This document shows positions 15,501-21,448 of a stretch of 21,448 nt of DNA, piece after piece. How positions within the stretch are numbered: position 1 is the stretch's first letter; every line of letters begins with the position of its first letter. The translations under genes and the position numbers were made by a program. Origin of the DNA: an uncultured Planctomycetota bacterium (GTDB taxonomy: Bacteria > Planctomycetota > SZUA-567 > JAFGNG01); NCBI GenBank assembly GCA_947311175.1, contig CAMZKK010000042.1, positions 1 through 21,448 on the forward strand, in the 5' to 3' direction. The notes below the pieces were generated by a model, which did no database searches, had not been told where the DNA came from, and worked only from the letters and a program-made list of their open reading frames with translations.

Positions 15501-15869
15501 TTATTTGATGTATTTTAGATCTTTATTCGATTCTGTTTTTTCTTTGATTCTGCGCAATGATTCATTGATGTCATCGCTTAGCGGATGTTTTTCTTGGCTG
15601 AGATTTTCACTAAGTTGAAATGCCCATTTTGATTTAAGATAATAATATTTAGCTTTACTGTAATTTCCTCTTTCTTCAAAATCTTCACCAAGTTCATGTG
15701 CCTTGTTTGCTAATTGCAATACGCTTATTTCTAGAGAGTAAATTCGGTTTTGGATTTTTGTCTCTTCTTTTTTAAGGGTAGGTGGTGCCGTGCGACATCC
15801 GCCGCAGAAAAATATCGCAAACATAATTAGACTTAGTATGCTTGTTGAAAATTTGTTTTTAATTTTCAT
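15501..15869 (-). CDS. Small putative lipoprotein with TPR-like helix pair
   Basis: The 122-residue product has a basic start (MKIKNK), a hydrophobic core at about 10-22 and FCGGC ending at Cys25. This is a plausible though not textbook lipobox, so it is probably a lipoprotein. The mature part is helical and charged. The segment 'ANKAHELGEDFEERGNYSKA' (54-73), followed by KYYYLKSKWAFQLSENL, resembles a helix pair of the TPR kind. No family was recognised. Its start codon overlaps the stop of the FliG-like gene as TAATG, so the two are probably made together. rnhA follows 24 bp later. Confidence 0.65.
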   Translation of the reverse strand: MKIKNKFSTSILSLIMFAIFFCGGCRTAPPTLKKEETKIQNRIYSLEISVLQLANKAHELGEDFEERGNYSKAKYYYLKSKWAFQLSENLSQEKHPLSDDINESLRRIKEKTESNKDLKYIK

Positions 15870-16618
15870 TATATGGTTTCACTTTCAGGGTTAAGGACAA
15901 TAAGCCCTTGGCTTTGTAACTGGAATGCATTATCCATGATTTTTTTCTGAGAATCCTCAATATCTTTTATGATTATTTTCTTTTTAGACATTAACTCAAT
16001 GTTTACAATGCTTGCCTTTCTTGGCGAAAGGTTTGTGAGGATTTTTTCCCTTAGATTTTGAGATGATATTTTTAATGCGAGTGAGATAGTTTCCGGCTCG
16101 ATAGTGGTGAAAATCTTTCGAATGGTATCGGGCAAAGAATCTTCAAGGTCTTCAAATCTAAATAACAGATTGTTGAGTTCTGTATAAAGGGCATTGTCTT
16201 CTTCTGATAATAGCTGTTTGGTCTCCGGAGATGCATACATGAGGATAGCTGCTGCTGTCTCAGGGCTACCATACGCAATATTTTTTGATGAGTCGTTGTT
16301 TTTAATAGGTTGAGCTTTTACCATAGGTTTGCTTTTTGATGGGGTGTTTAGCTTCTGTTTAAATGCCTCTGCCATTTCTGAAATGATCTCATCAGATATA
16401 TTTTTTGATGAAATCATTGCACTATTTACCTGTTGCTGGATTACAGTCGGTAAATCTGCAAGGATTTGGGTTGATAGCAAATGACCACAATTCGCGAGAA
16501 TGACAGCAATTGTTTGGATGCTTTCAGTGCCTAATGCCTGAATTACTTTGCCTCGCTCAACCTGTTTGAGGTATGCAAGGCATTTCTTTCCCGAGAGTGT
16601 TCTTTTATGGTTTGTCAT
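15869..16618 (-). CDS. Divergent FliG-like protein (middle and C-terminal domains)
   Basis: The 249-residue protein resembles FliG from the middle domain onward. 'LGTESIQTIAVILANCGHLL' (29-48) matches the EHPQ-type start of FliG_M, with ESIQ (32-35) in place of EHPQ. A Lys/Pro-rich linker (about 91-112) follows, then a second armadillo-like part with 'LLFRFEDLEDSLPDTIRKIF' (151-170). The FliG_C-like end has 'ISLALKISSQNLREKILTNL' (178-197), Arg200 and IKDIEDSQKKIMDNAFQLQ. The FliG N-domain is largely missing, and the paired Asp residues used for torque in E. coli FliG look replaced (Ile-Glu). No flagellar gene is nearby. The start at 16618 is chosen for AAGGA 7 bp upstream; an in-frame ATG at 16675 lies inside the predicted promoter. 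Confidence 0.7.
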   Translation of the reverse strand: MTNHKRTLSGKKCLAYLKQVERGKVIQALGTESIQTIAVILANCGHLLSTQILADLPTVIQQQVNSAMISSKNISDEIISEMAEAFKQKLNTPSKSKPMVKAQPIKNNDSSKNIAYGSPETAAAILMYASPETKQLLSEEDNALYTELNNLLFRFEDLEDSLPDTIRKIFTTIEPETISLALKISSQNLREKILTNLSPRKASIVNIELMSKKKIIIKDIEDSQKKIMDNAFQLQSQGLIVLNPESETI

Positions 16619-16646
16619 TGTTAAATCCTTATTATGTATGATAATT

Positions 16647-16675
16647 ATTATAGCAAATATGATGGGTAAATACAA
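16647..16675 (-). promoter_or_regulatory. Promoter of the FliG-like/lipoprotein/rnhA operon
   Basis: On the minus strand, a perfect TATAAT (16652-16647) lies 17 bp after TTGTAT (16675-16670), a partial -35 box. It is 28 bp before the FliG-like start and back to back with the metK promoter. Confidence 0.55.
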
Positions 16676-16682
16676 ATAATCC

Positions 16683-16711
16683 TTGATTTAATTTATGCGA
16701 AATTATTTAAT
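16683..16711 (+). promoter_or_regulatory. Promoter of metK
   Basis: TTGATT (16683-16688) and TTTAAT (16706-16711) are 17 bp apart, close to the sigma70 consensus. The predicted transcript starts near 16718 and carries a leader of about 68 nt. Confidence 0.5.
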
Positions 16712-16728
16712 TATATATCTTTTATTTT

Positions 16729-16753
16729 AATAACATCCAATTTTGGTGTTATT
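16729..16753 (+). other. Hairpin in the metK 5' leader
   Basis: AATAACA-T-CC and GGTGTTATT pair through 9 bp with one bulged base around a 6-base loop. No U-tract follows, so this is not a terminator. It does not match any SAM-binding riboswitch class that I can recognise. It ends about 17 bp before the AAGGAG ribosome binding site. Confidence 0.35.
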
Positions 16754-16785
16754 GTTAAACTATGTTAGGTTAAGGAGTAGAATTG

Positions 16786-17946
16786 ATGAAGACATTATTT
16801 GCATCGGAGAGTGTTTCAAAAGGGCATCCGGATAAGGTTGCTGATCAGATTTCTGACGCCATTTTGGATCATATCTTGGCACAAGATAAAAACGCAAGGG
16901 TTGCTTGTGAGACTATGGTCAGCACCGGACTTGTTCTGGTGTCTGGTGAAATTACCACAAGTTGCTATGTTGACATTACAGATGTTGTTAGAGGGGTTAT
17001 CAAGTCAATCGGCTATACCGACTCTTCAATGGGGTTTGATTATAAAACATGCTCAGTGTTGACTGCTATTGATAAGCAGAGTGTAGATATTTCTCAAGGT
17101 GTTACTGAGGGTGAAGGATTACACGCCGAACAAGGGGCTGGCGACCAAGGAATTATGTTTGGCTATGCGGTAAATGAAACCGAGCAACTAATGCCGATGT
17201 CTATTCAATATTCACATGAGTTGGTAGCAAAACTTTCTGAGGTTAGAGAAAATGGAGAGTTATCATATTTGCGTCCTGATGGTAAGAGTCAGGTGGTTGT
17301 TGAATATGATGGGAAAAAACCGGTAAGGATTCACACTGTTTTGATTAGTAATCAACATTCTGAAGAAGTTTCTCATGCAGAACTCAAAGCCGACATTATT
17401 GAAAAAGTAATTAAGAAAGTTATTCCTGCTGAATTACTTGATGATGATACTATTTACCATGTAAATCCAACCGGTCGTTTTGTTATTGGTGGTCCTCATG
17501 GAGATTGCGGACTTACCGGTAGGAAAATAATTGTTGATACTTATGGTGGCAAGGGTGCTCATGGTGGCGGAGCATTTAGTGGTAAAGACCCATCTAAGGT
17601 TGACAGATCGGCCGCTTATGCCGGGCGATATGTTGCGAAGAATTTGGTTGCTGCCGGAGTGTGTGACGAATGTTTGGTTCAGCTTTCATATGCAATTGGG
17701 GTTGCTGATCCTCTATCGATAAATGTAAATACCTATGGCACCGGTAAAATAGACGATGGAAAGATAGTTGAGCTCATAAATAAGCATTTTGATCTAAAAC
17801 CATCGGCAATCATCAAAGAACTTGATTTGCTAAGACCTATTTATCTTAAAACAGCAGCTCATGGTCACTTTGGAAGAAACGAACCTGAATTTACTTGGGA
17901 AAGAACAGATAAGGCAGAAGCTATCAAGGCGGACGCTGGTTTATAA
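16786..17946 (+). CDS. metK: S-adenosylmethionine synthetase
   Basis: The 386-residue enzyme makes S-adenosylmethionine from methionine and ATP. The family signatures are clear: 'SESVSKGHPDKVADQISDAI' near the N-terminus with the catalytic His, the hexapeptide GAGDQG in the active-site loop region, and 'GPHGDCGLTGRKIIVDTYGG' with the GGGAFSGKDPSKVDRSAAY P-loop-like segment. Length is normal. A TTG one codon upstream is in frame, but the ATG at 16786 has AAGGAG at 8 bp and is preferred. It heads a plus-strand group with nfu, a phosphoesterase and an epimerase. A terminator-like hairpin after metK would lower expression of the rest. Confidence 0.96.
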   Translation: MKTLFASESVSKGHPDKVADQISDAILDHILAQDKNARVACETMVSTGLVLVSGEITTSCYVDITDVVRGVIKSIGYTDSSMGFDYKTCSVLTAIDKQSVDISQGVTEGEGLHAEQGAGDQGIMFGYAVNETEQLMPMSIQYSHELVAKLSEVRENGELSYLRPDGKSQVVVEYDGKKPVRIHTVLISNQHSEEVSHAELKADIIEKVIKKVIPAELLDDDTIYHVNPTGRFVIGGPHGDCGLTGRKIIVDTYGGKGAHGGGAFSGKDPSKVDRSAAYAGRYVAKNLVAAGVCDECLVQLSYAIGVADPLSINVNTYGTGKIDDGKIVELINKHFDLKPSAIIKELDLLRPIYLKTAAHGHFGRNEPEFTWERTDKAEAIKADAGL

Positions 17947-17959
17947 TTATTAACTTATT

Positions 17960-17991
17960 ATCCTGAAGCTTTTGCTTCAGGATATTTTTAT
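17960..17991 (+). terminator. Intrinsic terminator after metK
   Basis: A 10-bp stem ATCCTGAAGC / GCTTCAGGAT with a TTTT loop is followed by ATTTTTAT. It lies between metK and the nfu-like gene, just 13 bp before the next start codon. It is probably a partial terminator that makes metK more abundant than the downstream genes. Confidence 0.75.
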
Positions 17992-18003
17992 AAGGATTTA
18001 CCT

Positions 18004-18240
18004 ATGATTAACAAAGAAAAGGTTGAAGAAGTTTTAGAGAAGATTCGTCCTATGCTTCAGGCAGATGGTGGCGATATTGAACTTGTAGAAATTAGAGAAG
18101 ACAATGTAATCAAAGTTAAGTTAAAAGGCGCTTGTGCCGGATGCCCAGGTGCGAGAATGACTTTACAGATGGGTGTTGAAACTCGGCTTAAGGAAGAAAT
18201 TCCTGAAGTTGCAGGTGTTGAAGCGATAAACTTCGAATAG
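18004..18240 (+). CDS. NifU C-terminal-domain (Nfu-type) iron-sulfur protein
   Basis: The 78-residue protein is a single Nfu domain. 'VEEVLEKIRPMLQADGGDIE' (7-26) and the CxxC motif CAGC (Cys44, Cys47), followed by PGARMTLQMGVE, match the family. Such proteins bind a [4Fe-4S] cluster between two monomers and pass it to target enzymes. AAGGA lies 7 bp before the ATG. The gene follows the metK terminator and ends 1 bp before the phosphoesterase ATG. A link to metK could be supply of clusters for radical-SAM enzymes, but this is only an inference. Confidence 0.88.
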   Translation: MINKEKVEEVLEKIRPMLQADGGDIELVEIREDNVIKVKLKGACAGCPGARMTLQMGVETRLKEEIPEVAGVEAINFE

Positions 18241-18241
18241 C

Positions 18242-19018
18242 ATGCCTGGCTCAACAGCTTTTCTCTCAGATATTCATGGTAATGCTTCTGCATTCAGAGC
18301 GGTTCTTGATGATATCAAAACCAGAAACATTCAAAACATAGTGTGTCTTGGTGATGTTATCGGGTATGGTCCGGAGCCGGAGAAGTGCATTGATTTGGTT
18401 ATGAAGCATTGCAATGTTTGTCTTAGTGGCAACCATGAGTATGCGGTGATGCATGGTGCGGAGGGCTTTAATCCGGTTGCTAAAAGTGCGGTTGATTATG
18501 TTAGAGAATTACTCTTGCCGGCAGTTGATGAGGTTGATGATGACAAGTTGAGACGGTGGAGTTTTTTACATAATTTAAAAGCTGGATATTATGGAAAAGG
18601 AATATGTGCGATGCACGGCTCGCCAAGACATGAAATTATGGAGTATGTCTTGCCGTCAGATCCTGAAATGGATCCATTGAAGGTAGATGATCTCTTTGAT
18701 TCAATGGAGTGCAATGTTGCCTTTGTTGGACATACTCATTATCCGGGGGTTGTGGAGGAAGACTCTGCAATCTTTTTGGGAACTTTTGATCTCGATGATG
18801 TTTATGAATTTGAAGACGATATAAAAGCGGTTATCAATGTTGGCTCTGTTGGTCAACCACGCGATAGGGATGTGAGAGCATGCTATGTGGAGTTCAATGG
18901 AAGAGAGGCAGTATTTAGAAGAGTGGAATACGATATTCAAAAAACTGTAGATAAAATTAAAGCAAGTGGTGGACGGTTGCATGAAAGCCTTGGCTATCGT
19001 TTGCTTGAAGGTAGATAG
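18242..19018 (+). CDS. Calcineurin-like metallophosphoesterase
   Basis: The 258-residue enzyme has the full set of metal-binding motifs in order: D10-I-H12 (SDIHGN), G37-D38 (GDVIGYGP), G-N64-H65-E, His125 (MHGSP), and H164-T-H166 (GHTH). It resembles small diadenosine-tetraphosphatase or YfcE-like phosphodiesterases. The substrate is not known. A 'DDDKLRRW' acidic stretch and a 40-residue tail after the fold are visible. There is only one base between the nfu stop and this ATG and no clear ribosome binding site, so translation is probably coupled. The epimerase gene follows 8 bp later. Confidence 0.88.
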   Translation: MPGSTAFLSDIHGNASAFRAVLDDIKTRNIQNIVCLGDVIGYGPEPEKCIDLVMKHCNVCLSGNHEYAVMHGAEGFNPVAKSAVDYVRELLLPAVDEVDDDKLRRWSFLHNLKAGYYGKGICAMHGSPRHEIMEYVLPSDPEMDPLKVDDLFDSMECNVAFVGHTHYPGVVEEDSAIFLGTFDLDDVYEFEDDIKAVINVGSVGQPRDRDVRACYVEFNGREAVFRRVEYDIQKTVDKIKASGGRLHESLGYRLLEGR

Positions 19019-19026
19019 GAATTAAT

Positions 19027-19974
19027 ATGAAATTTTTGGTTACAGGTGCAGCTGGTTTTATTGGCTCGAATTTGGTGAGAAGACTTTTGTCTGATGGCAA
19101 AGAAGTTATCGGAATTGATAATTTTGCAACTGGTAGAAGGTGCAACATTGAAGATTTGGTTGATAAATTTGAGTTTATTGAAGGTGATTTATCTGATAGA
19201 GATGTGGCTTCTTCGGCGGTTGCCAAAGCTACTCATATTCTGCATCAAGCAGCAATCCCTTCAGTTCAAAGAAGTTTGAACAATCCTTTTGCCACCAACA
19301 GCAGTTGTGTTGATGCTACCCTAAATATTCTCGATGCAGCGGTTAAGCATGATATTAAAAGAGTTGTCCTTGCCGCAAGTTCCTCGGCGTATGGCGATAC
19401 CCCAACCCTTCCGAAGGTTGAGACTATGCCAACGAATCCGCTTAGTCCTTATGCCGTAGCGAAACTTACTCAGGAAAATTACGCCAAAGCTTTTAGTAAC
19501 TGTTATGGTATCGAGACTATTAGTCTTAGGTATTTTAATGTCTTTGGACCGCATCAAGATCCGGAAAGTGACTATGCAGCAGTAATTCCAAAGTTTATTC
19601 GTTTGATGTTGAGCGGTAAGGTTCCAACCATTTATGGTGACGGCTGCCAATCAAGAGATTTTACCTTTATCGAAAATGTTGTATCTGCAAACATTAAGGC
19701 TGCAACCTCGGAAAATAAAATTTTAGGAGAGGTGGTTAATATTGCTTGCGGTGAAAGAATCGACCTCAATGAGTTAGTTGTTAGATTAAACAATATTCTC
19801 GGCACAGAAGTAACTCCAGAGCATGGTCCGTCAGCTAAAGGTGATGTTAAACATAGTCTTGCCGACATAAGTAAGGCGAGGGAGGTAATAGGCTATGAAC
19901 CAATAGTTAAGTTTGACGATGGTCTAAAGCTGACTGCGGATTGGGTGAGTGAACAATTAACAATTAACAATTAA
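19027..19974 (+). CDS. NAD-dependent sugar-nucleotide epimerase (GalE/WbpP-like)
   Basis: The 315-residue extended short-chain dehydrogenase has the GAAGFIG nucleotide motif (7-13), Asp31 for NAD ribose, SSS (118-120) and Tyr142-x3-Lys146 (YAVAK). 'HQAAIPSVQRSLNNP' (73-87) is typical of UDP-GlcNAc/UDP-glucose 4-epimerases. It probably makes UDP-galactose-type sugars for surface polysaccharide; the exact sugar is open. AGGA precedes the ATG. The last seven residues, EQLTINN, and the stop come from the end of repeat copy D and equal the rnhA tail. It is the last gene of the metK group. Confidence 0.88.
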   Translation: MKFLVTGAAGFIGSNLVRRLLSDGKEVIGIDNFATGRRCNIEDLVDKFEFIEGDLSDRDVASSAVAKATHILHQAAIPSVQRSLNNPFATNSSCVDATLNILDAAVKHDIKRVVLAASSSAYGDTPTLPKVETMPTNPLSPYAVAKLTQENYAKAFSNCYGIETISLRYFNVFGPHQDPESDYAAVIPKFIRLMLSGKVPTIYGDGCQSRDFTFIENVVSANIKAATSENKILGEVVNIACGERIDLNELVVRLNNILGTEVTPEHGPSAKGDVKHSLADISKAREVIGYEPIVKFDDGLKLTADWVSEQLTINN

Positions 19975-20102
19975 CAATGAACAATGAAGGAAGCTCTACG
20001 AGCGCGAGATTTGATGAAATGAAAGCTGTGTCGGTAAAAAATATAGGCGATGCAAATTGTAAAACCACTTTTAGAGATAGCTACAGTACCTTGATTTTTA
20101 AT
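19951..20102 (-). repeat. Dispersed inverted-end repeat, copy D (inverse orientation)
   Basis: The reverse complement aligns with copy A: AACAATGAAGG-A with the GCTC-TAC-GAGC palindrome at the plus-strand left, then a GATGCAAATTGTAAAA core, then a degenerate form of the CTTTAGC hairpin near 20070-20086. Three tandem AATTAAC units (19953-19975) precede it. The element fills the whole space between two convergent genes. It supplies the stop codon of the epimerase gene (19972-19974) and that of the degenerate receiver gene (20081-20083). Confidence 0.75.
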
Positions 20103-20581
20103 TCTTTTTCAAGCTGACTAATTCTTTTTTCAGCTTGCTCTAATCTACTCGTCAATTCTTCGATGCTTAACTTTTTTTGGGCAGGGGATTTTTGCAATTT
20201 TGGATTGGCAAGGGTGTTGATTTTTTTAATCATTTCATCTATTGGCGTTGCGATATTGAGACAGGTGTCTGCACCGTAAATTTTTGATTTTTTTTGCATT
20301 TCGGCAGTATCGTTCAATGCTAAGATTGTGACAATCGTTTTTGCGTAATTGCTATTACTTTTGATTTTTTTGCAAATCTCAAATGCTTTGGTTTTTCCCG
20401 TTACAGCACATAATAGACATATTGCCGGTGATTCTTTTTTGATTGTTTCTAAGGTGTTTTCCGGTGAGTTTATTTCTATGATTCTTTTTGGAGTTTTTCC
20501 TCCTGATATAGATATGGTCTCACTTATTACTTTTGAATCGTAAACAATTAGAATTTTACTGCTATTAATTTCTTCCAGCAT
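20081..20581 (-). CDS. Degenerate receiver-like protein with C-terminal coiled coil
   Basis: The 166-residue protein has the outline of a receiver domain (about 8-125): 'KILIVYDSKVI', a strand ICLLCAV, 'AFEICKKIKSN', and a GADTCLNIATPIDEMIKKI end. The phospho-acceptor Asp is replaced by Cys58, the N-terminal acidic pair is Tyr-Asp, and the usual Lys before Pro is Ala-Thr. Phosphorylation in the normal way is therefore unlikely. Residues about 137-163 are a heptad-like coiled coil. It follows the receiver-HATPase gene by 30 bp and probably works with it. The final KVL and stop lie in repeat copy D. It may be a pseudo-receiver that transmits signals by binding only. Confidence 0.7.
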   Translation of the reverse strand: MLEEINSSKILIVYDSKVISETISISGGKTPKRIIEINSPENTLETIKKESPAICLLCAVTGKTKAFEICKKIKSNSNYAKTIVTILALNDTAEMQKKSKIYGADTCLNIATPIDEMIKKINTLANPKLQKSPAQKKLSIEELTSRLEQAEKRISQLEKELKIKVL

Positions 20582-20611
20582 TGTTTTTACACACCTAAGG
20601 TTTGAAGTTAT

Positions 20612-21448
20612 TTAATCTTTTTTAAAGTATTTGGTCAATATTACAACATTCCCTTTGTCGTTATATACAACTTCATCTATTAATTTCTTTGTAATATAAA
20701 CACCGTATCCACCCGCTCTTTTTCCTTCTTCCATTCTTTTGAGAATGTGTTGGAGGGGGTCGACTGATGGATCACGCAAGGTATCGGGATTAAATCCGTC
20801 ACCTTCGTCCTCAATCTTGAAAACAAGTCGGTCATTGAACATACAGTATGAAAGATTGATTTTTTTGTTGCGGTCTTCGCGATTTCCCCATTCAACGGCA
20901 TTTTGACCAAGCTCATCGATTGCGACCCTTAGGTCTTCTTTATCTTCTGGGCTTAGTGGAATATTGCCAAGGAGTGAAGTGAATTTTTGAAATCTTTCAA
21001 CATATTCAAAGTCGGTTGGGGCAGTTATTTCAATCCATCCCTCGATTTCTTTTTTGACAGTTACTTCCTCTTCACTTCCTGCAAACCTTTCCTGTCGTTC
21101 TAAAGCTCTTCTCACTGTTTGTAGGAGTTTTTCCACACTTATTGGTTTAAGGATATAGTCAAATGCTCCAGCCTCCAAGCATTTGATGACATTGCTGTCA
21201 TTTTTATGGGCAGTTAGGACTATGGATGCTACCTTTGGGCATTCTTTACTGATATCACAGATTAGCTCATAGCCATTTTTGTTTGGCATCATCATGTCGG
21301 TAACGACTAAATCGTATTTATAATTACATTCACGTAGTTTTTGAATGGCTTCAAGTCCATCCGATGTTCTTTCTACTTGATAGTTGTTTACCTTGCTTAG
21401 AACATCACCGATAACCTTCCGAATATGTTCTTCATCATCAACTATTAA
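20612..21448 (-). CDS. Response regulator with HATPase (anti-sigma kinase-like) output, 5' end missing
   Basis: The frame is open to the window edge, so the start lies outside; 278 residues are visible. A receiver domain opens with LIVDDEEHIRKV, carries the phospho-acceptor Asp51 (counting from the first visible codon) in VVTDMMMPNKNGYE, and ends with LKPIS. A short linker leads to a GHKL-type ATPase domain with 'DELGQNAVEWGN' (N-box), DEGDGFNP (G1) and GGYGVYITKKLIDEV (G2). This output resembles RsbW/SpoIIAB anti-sigma serine kinases rather than a sensor kinase, since no His-box helix is seen. An internal ATG at 21295 would cut off half the receiver and is not the start. The pseudo-receiver gene follows 30 bp later. 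Confidence 0.85.
   Translation of the reverse strand, partial: LIVDDEEHIRKVIGDVLSKVNNYQVERTSDGLEAIQKLRECNYKYDLVVTDMMMPNKNGYELICDISKECPKVASIVLTAHKNDSNVIKCLEAGAFDYILKPISVEKLLQTVRRALERQERFAGSEEEVTVKKEIEGWIEITAPTDFEYVERFQKFTSLLGNIPLSPEDKEDLRVAIDELGQNAVEWGNREDRNKKINLSYCMFNDRLVFKIEDEGDGFNPDTLRDPSVDPLQHILKRMEEGKRAGGYGVYITKKLIDEVVYNDKGNVVILTKYFKKD

Noticed and set aside
16712..16785. Known SAM riboswitch ahead of metK
   Set aside because: The leader of about 68 nt has one simple hairpin and no recognisable multi-helix junction or pseudoknot of a known SAM class.
19953..19985. Short tandem units (AATTAAC) as a possible CRISPR or minisatellite
   Set aside because: The units are 7 bp without spacers and recur only at the ends of the dispersed repeat, so they are part of that element.
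3645..20102. Near-regular spacing of the repeats (about 5-6 kb) as a chromosome-organisation signal
   Set aside because: Four copies are too few, and the positions are explained by available gaps between genes.
21295..21297. ATG at 21295 as the start of the receiver-HATPase gene
   Set aside because: The frame continues upstream to the window edge and encodes the N-terminal half of a normal receiver, including the acidic pair and acceptor Asp.

Overview
The window comes from an AT-rich bacterial chromosome of Gram-negative type. The evidence is an MCE/Mla-type lipid transport operon (mlaE-mlaF-mlaD), several lipoprotein signal peptides, and vegetative promoters close to the sigma70 consensus. 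Three things point towards the PVC group (Planctomycetes-Verrucomicrobia-Lentisphaerae), perhaps a Lentisphaerae-like or Kiritimatiellae-like lineage: a leaderless pseudopilin-like module with an H-X(9-10)-DG element inside a large secreted protein, the McsA-McsB-ClpC set in a non-Firmicute setting, and an HPS-RraA fusion. This placement is an inference from gene content and has not been tested by phylogeny. No phage, transposase, CRISPR array, rRNA or tRNA gene was seen.

Layout. 1-790 (+): a small lipoprotein gene, then rpoZ with its own promoter and a strong, probably bidirectional, terminator. 854-9661 (-): a long co-directional block, queD > hps-rraA fusion > mcsA > mcsB > clpC, then a hairpin and a repeat element, then mlaE > mlaF > mlaD. 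Overlapping stop/start codons (ATGA or TAATG) couple queD/hps-rraA, mcsA/mcsB and mlaE/mlaF. A promoter and a terminator-like hairpin precede queD. 9937-13992 (-): rpmB with its own promoter and terminator, an M20 metallopeptidase, and a 792-residue exported protein with two pilin-helix-like segments and a strong terminator. 14179-14973 (+): a nitrilase-superfamily hydrolase. 15024-16618 (-): a divergent FliG-like protein > a small lipoprotein > rnhA. 16683-19974 (+): metK, a terminator-like hairpin, an Nfu-type Fe-S protein, a calcineurin-type phosphoesterase and a sugar-nucleotide epimerase. 20081-21448 (-): a receiver-HATPase protein whose 5' end lies outside the window, then a degenerate receiver-like protein.

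The most unusual signal is a dispersed repeat of about 150-180 bp with inverted ends (core AACAATGAAGG / CCTTCATTGTT) and subterminal hairpins. It occurs four times: 3645-3831, 9769-9935, a half copy at 14981-15044, and 19951-20102 in inverse orientation. Two copies overlap gene 3' ends. They give rnhA and the epimerase gene the same C-terminal tail (EQLTINN-stop), and the opposite end gives the degenerate receiver gene its KVL-stop.

Working together: McsA, McsB and ClpC form a protein arginine-phosphorylation and degradation module. MlaEFD is an inner-membrane lipid transporter. MetK supplies S-adenosylmethionine, which QueE, the enzyme after QueD in queuosine synthesis, uses as cofactor; this is a metabolic link only. 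The receiver-HATPase protein and the pseudo-receiver probably form one signalling unit.
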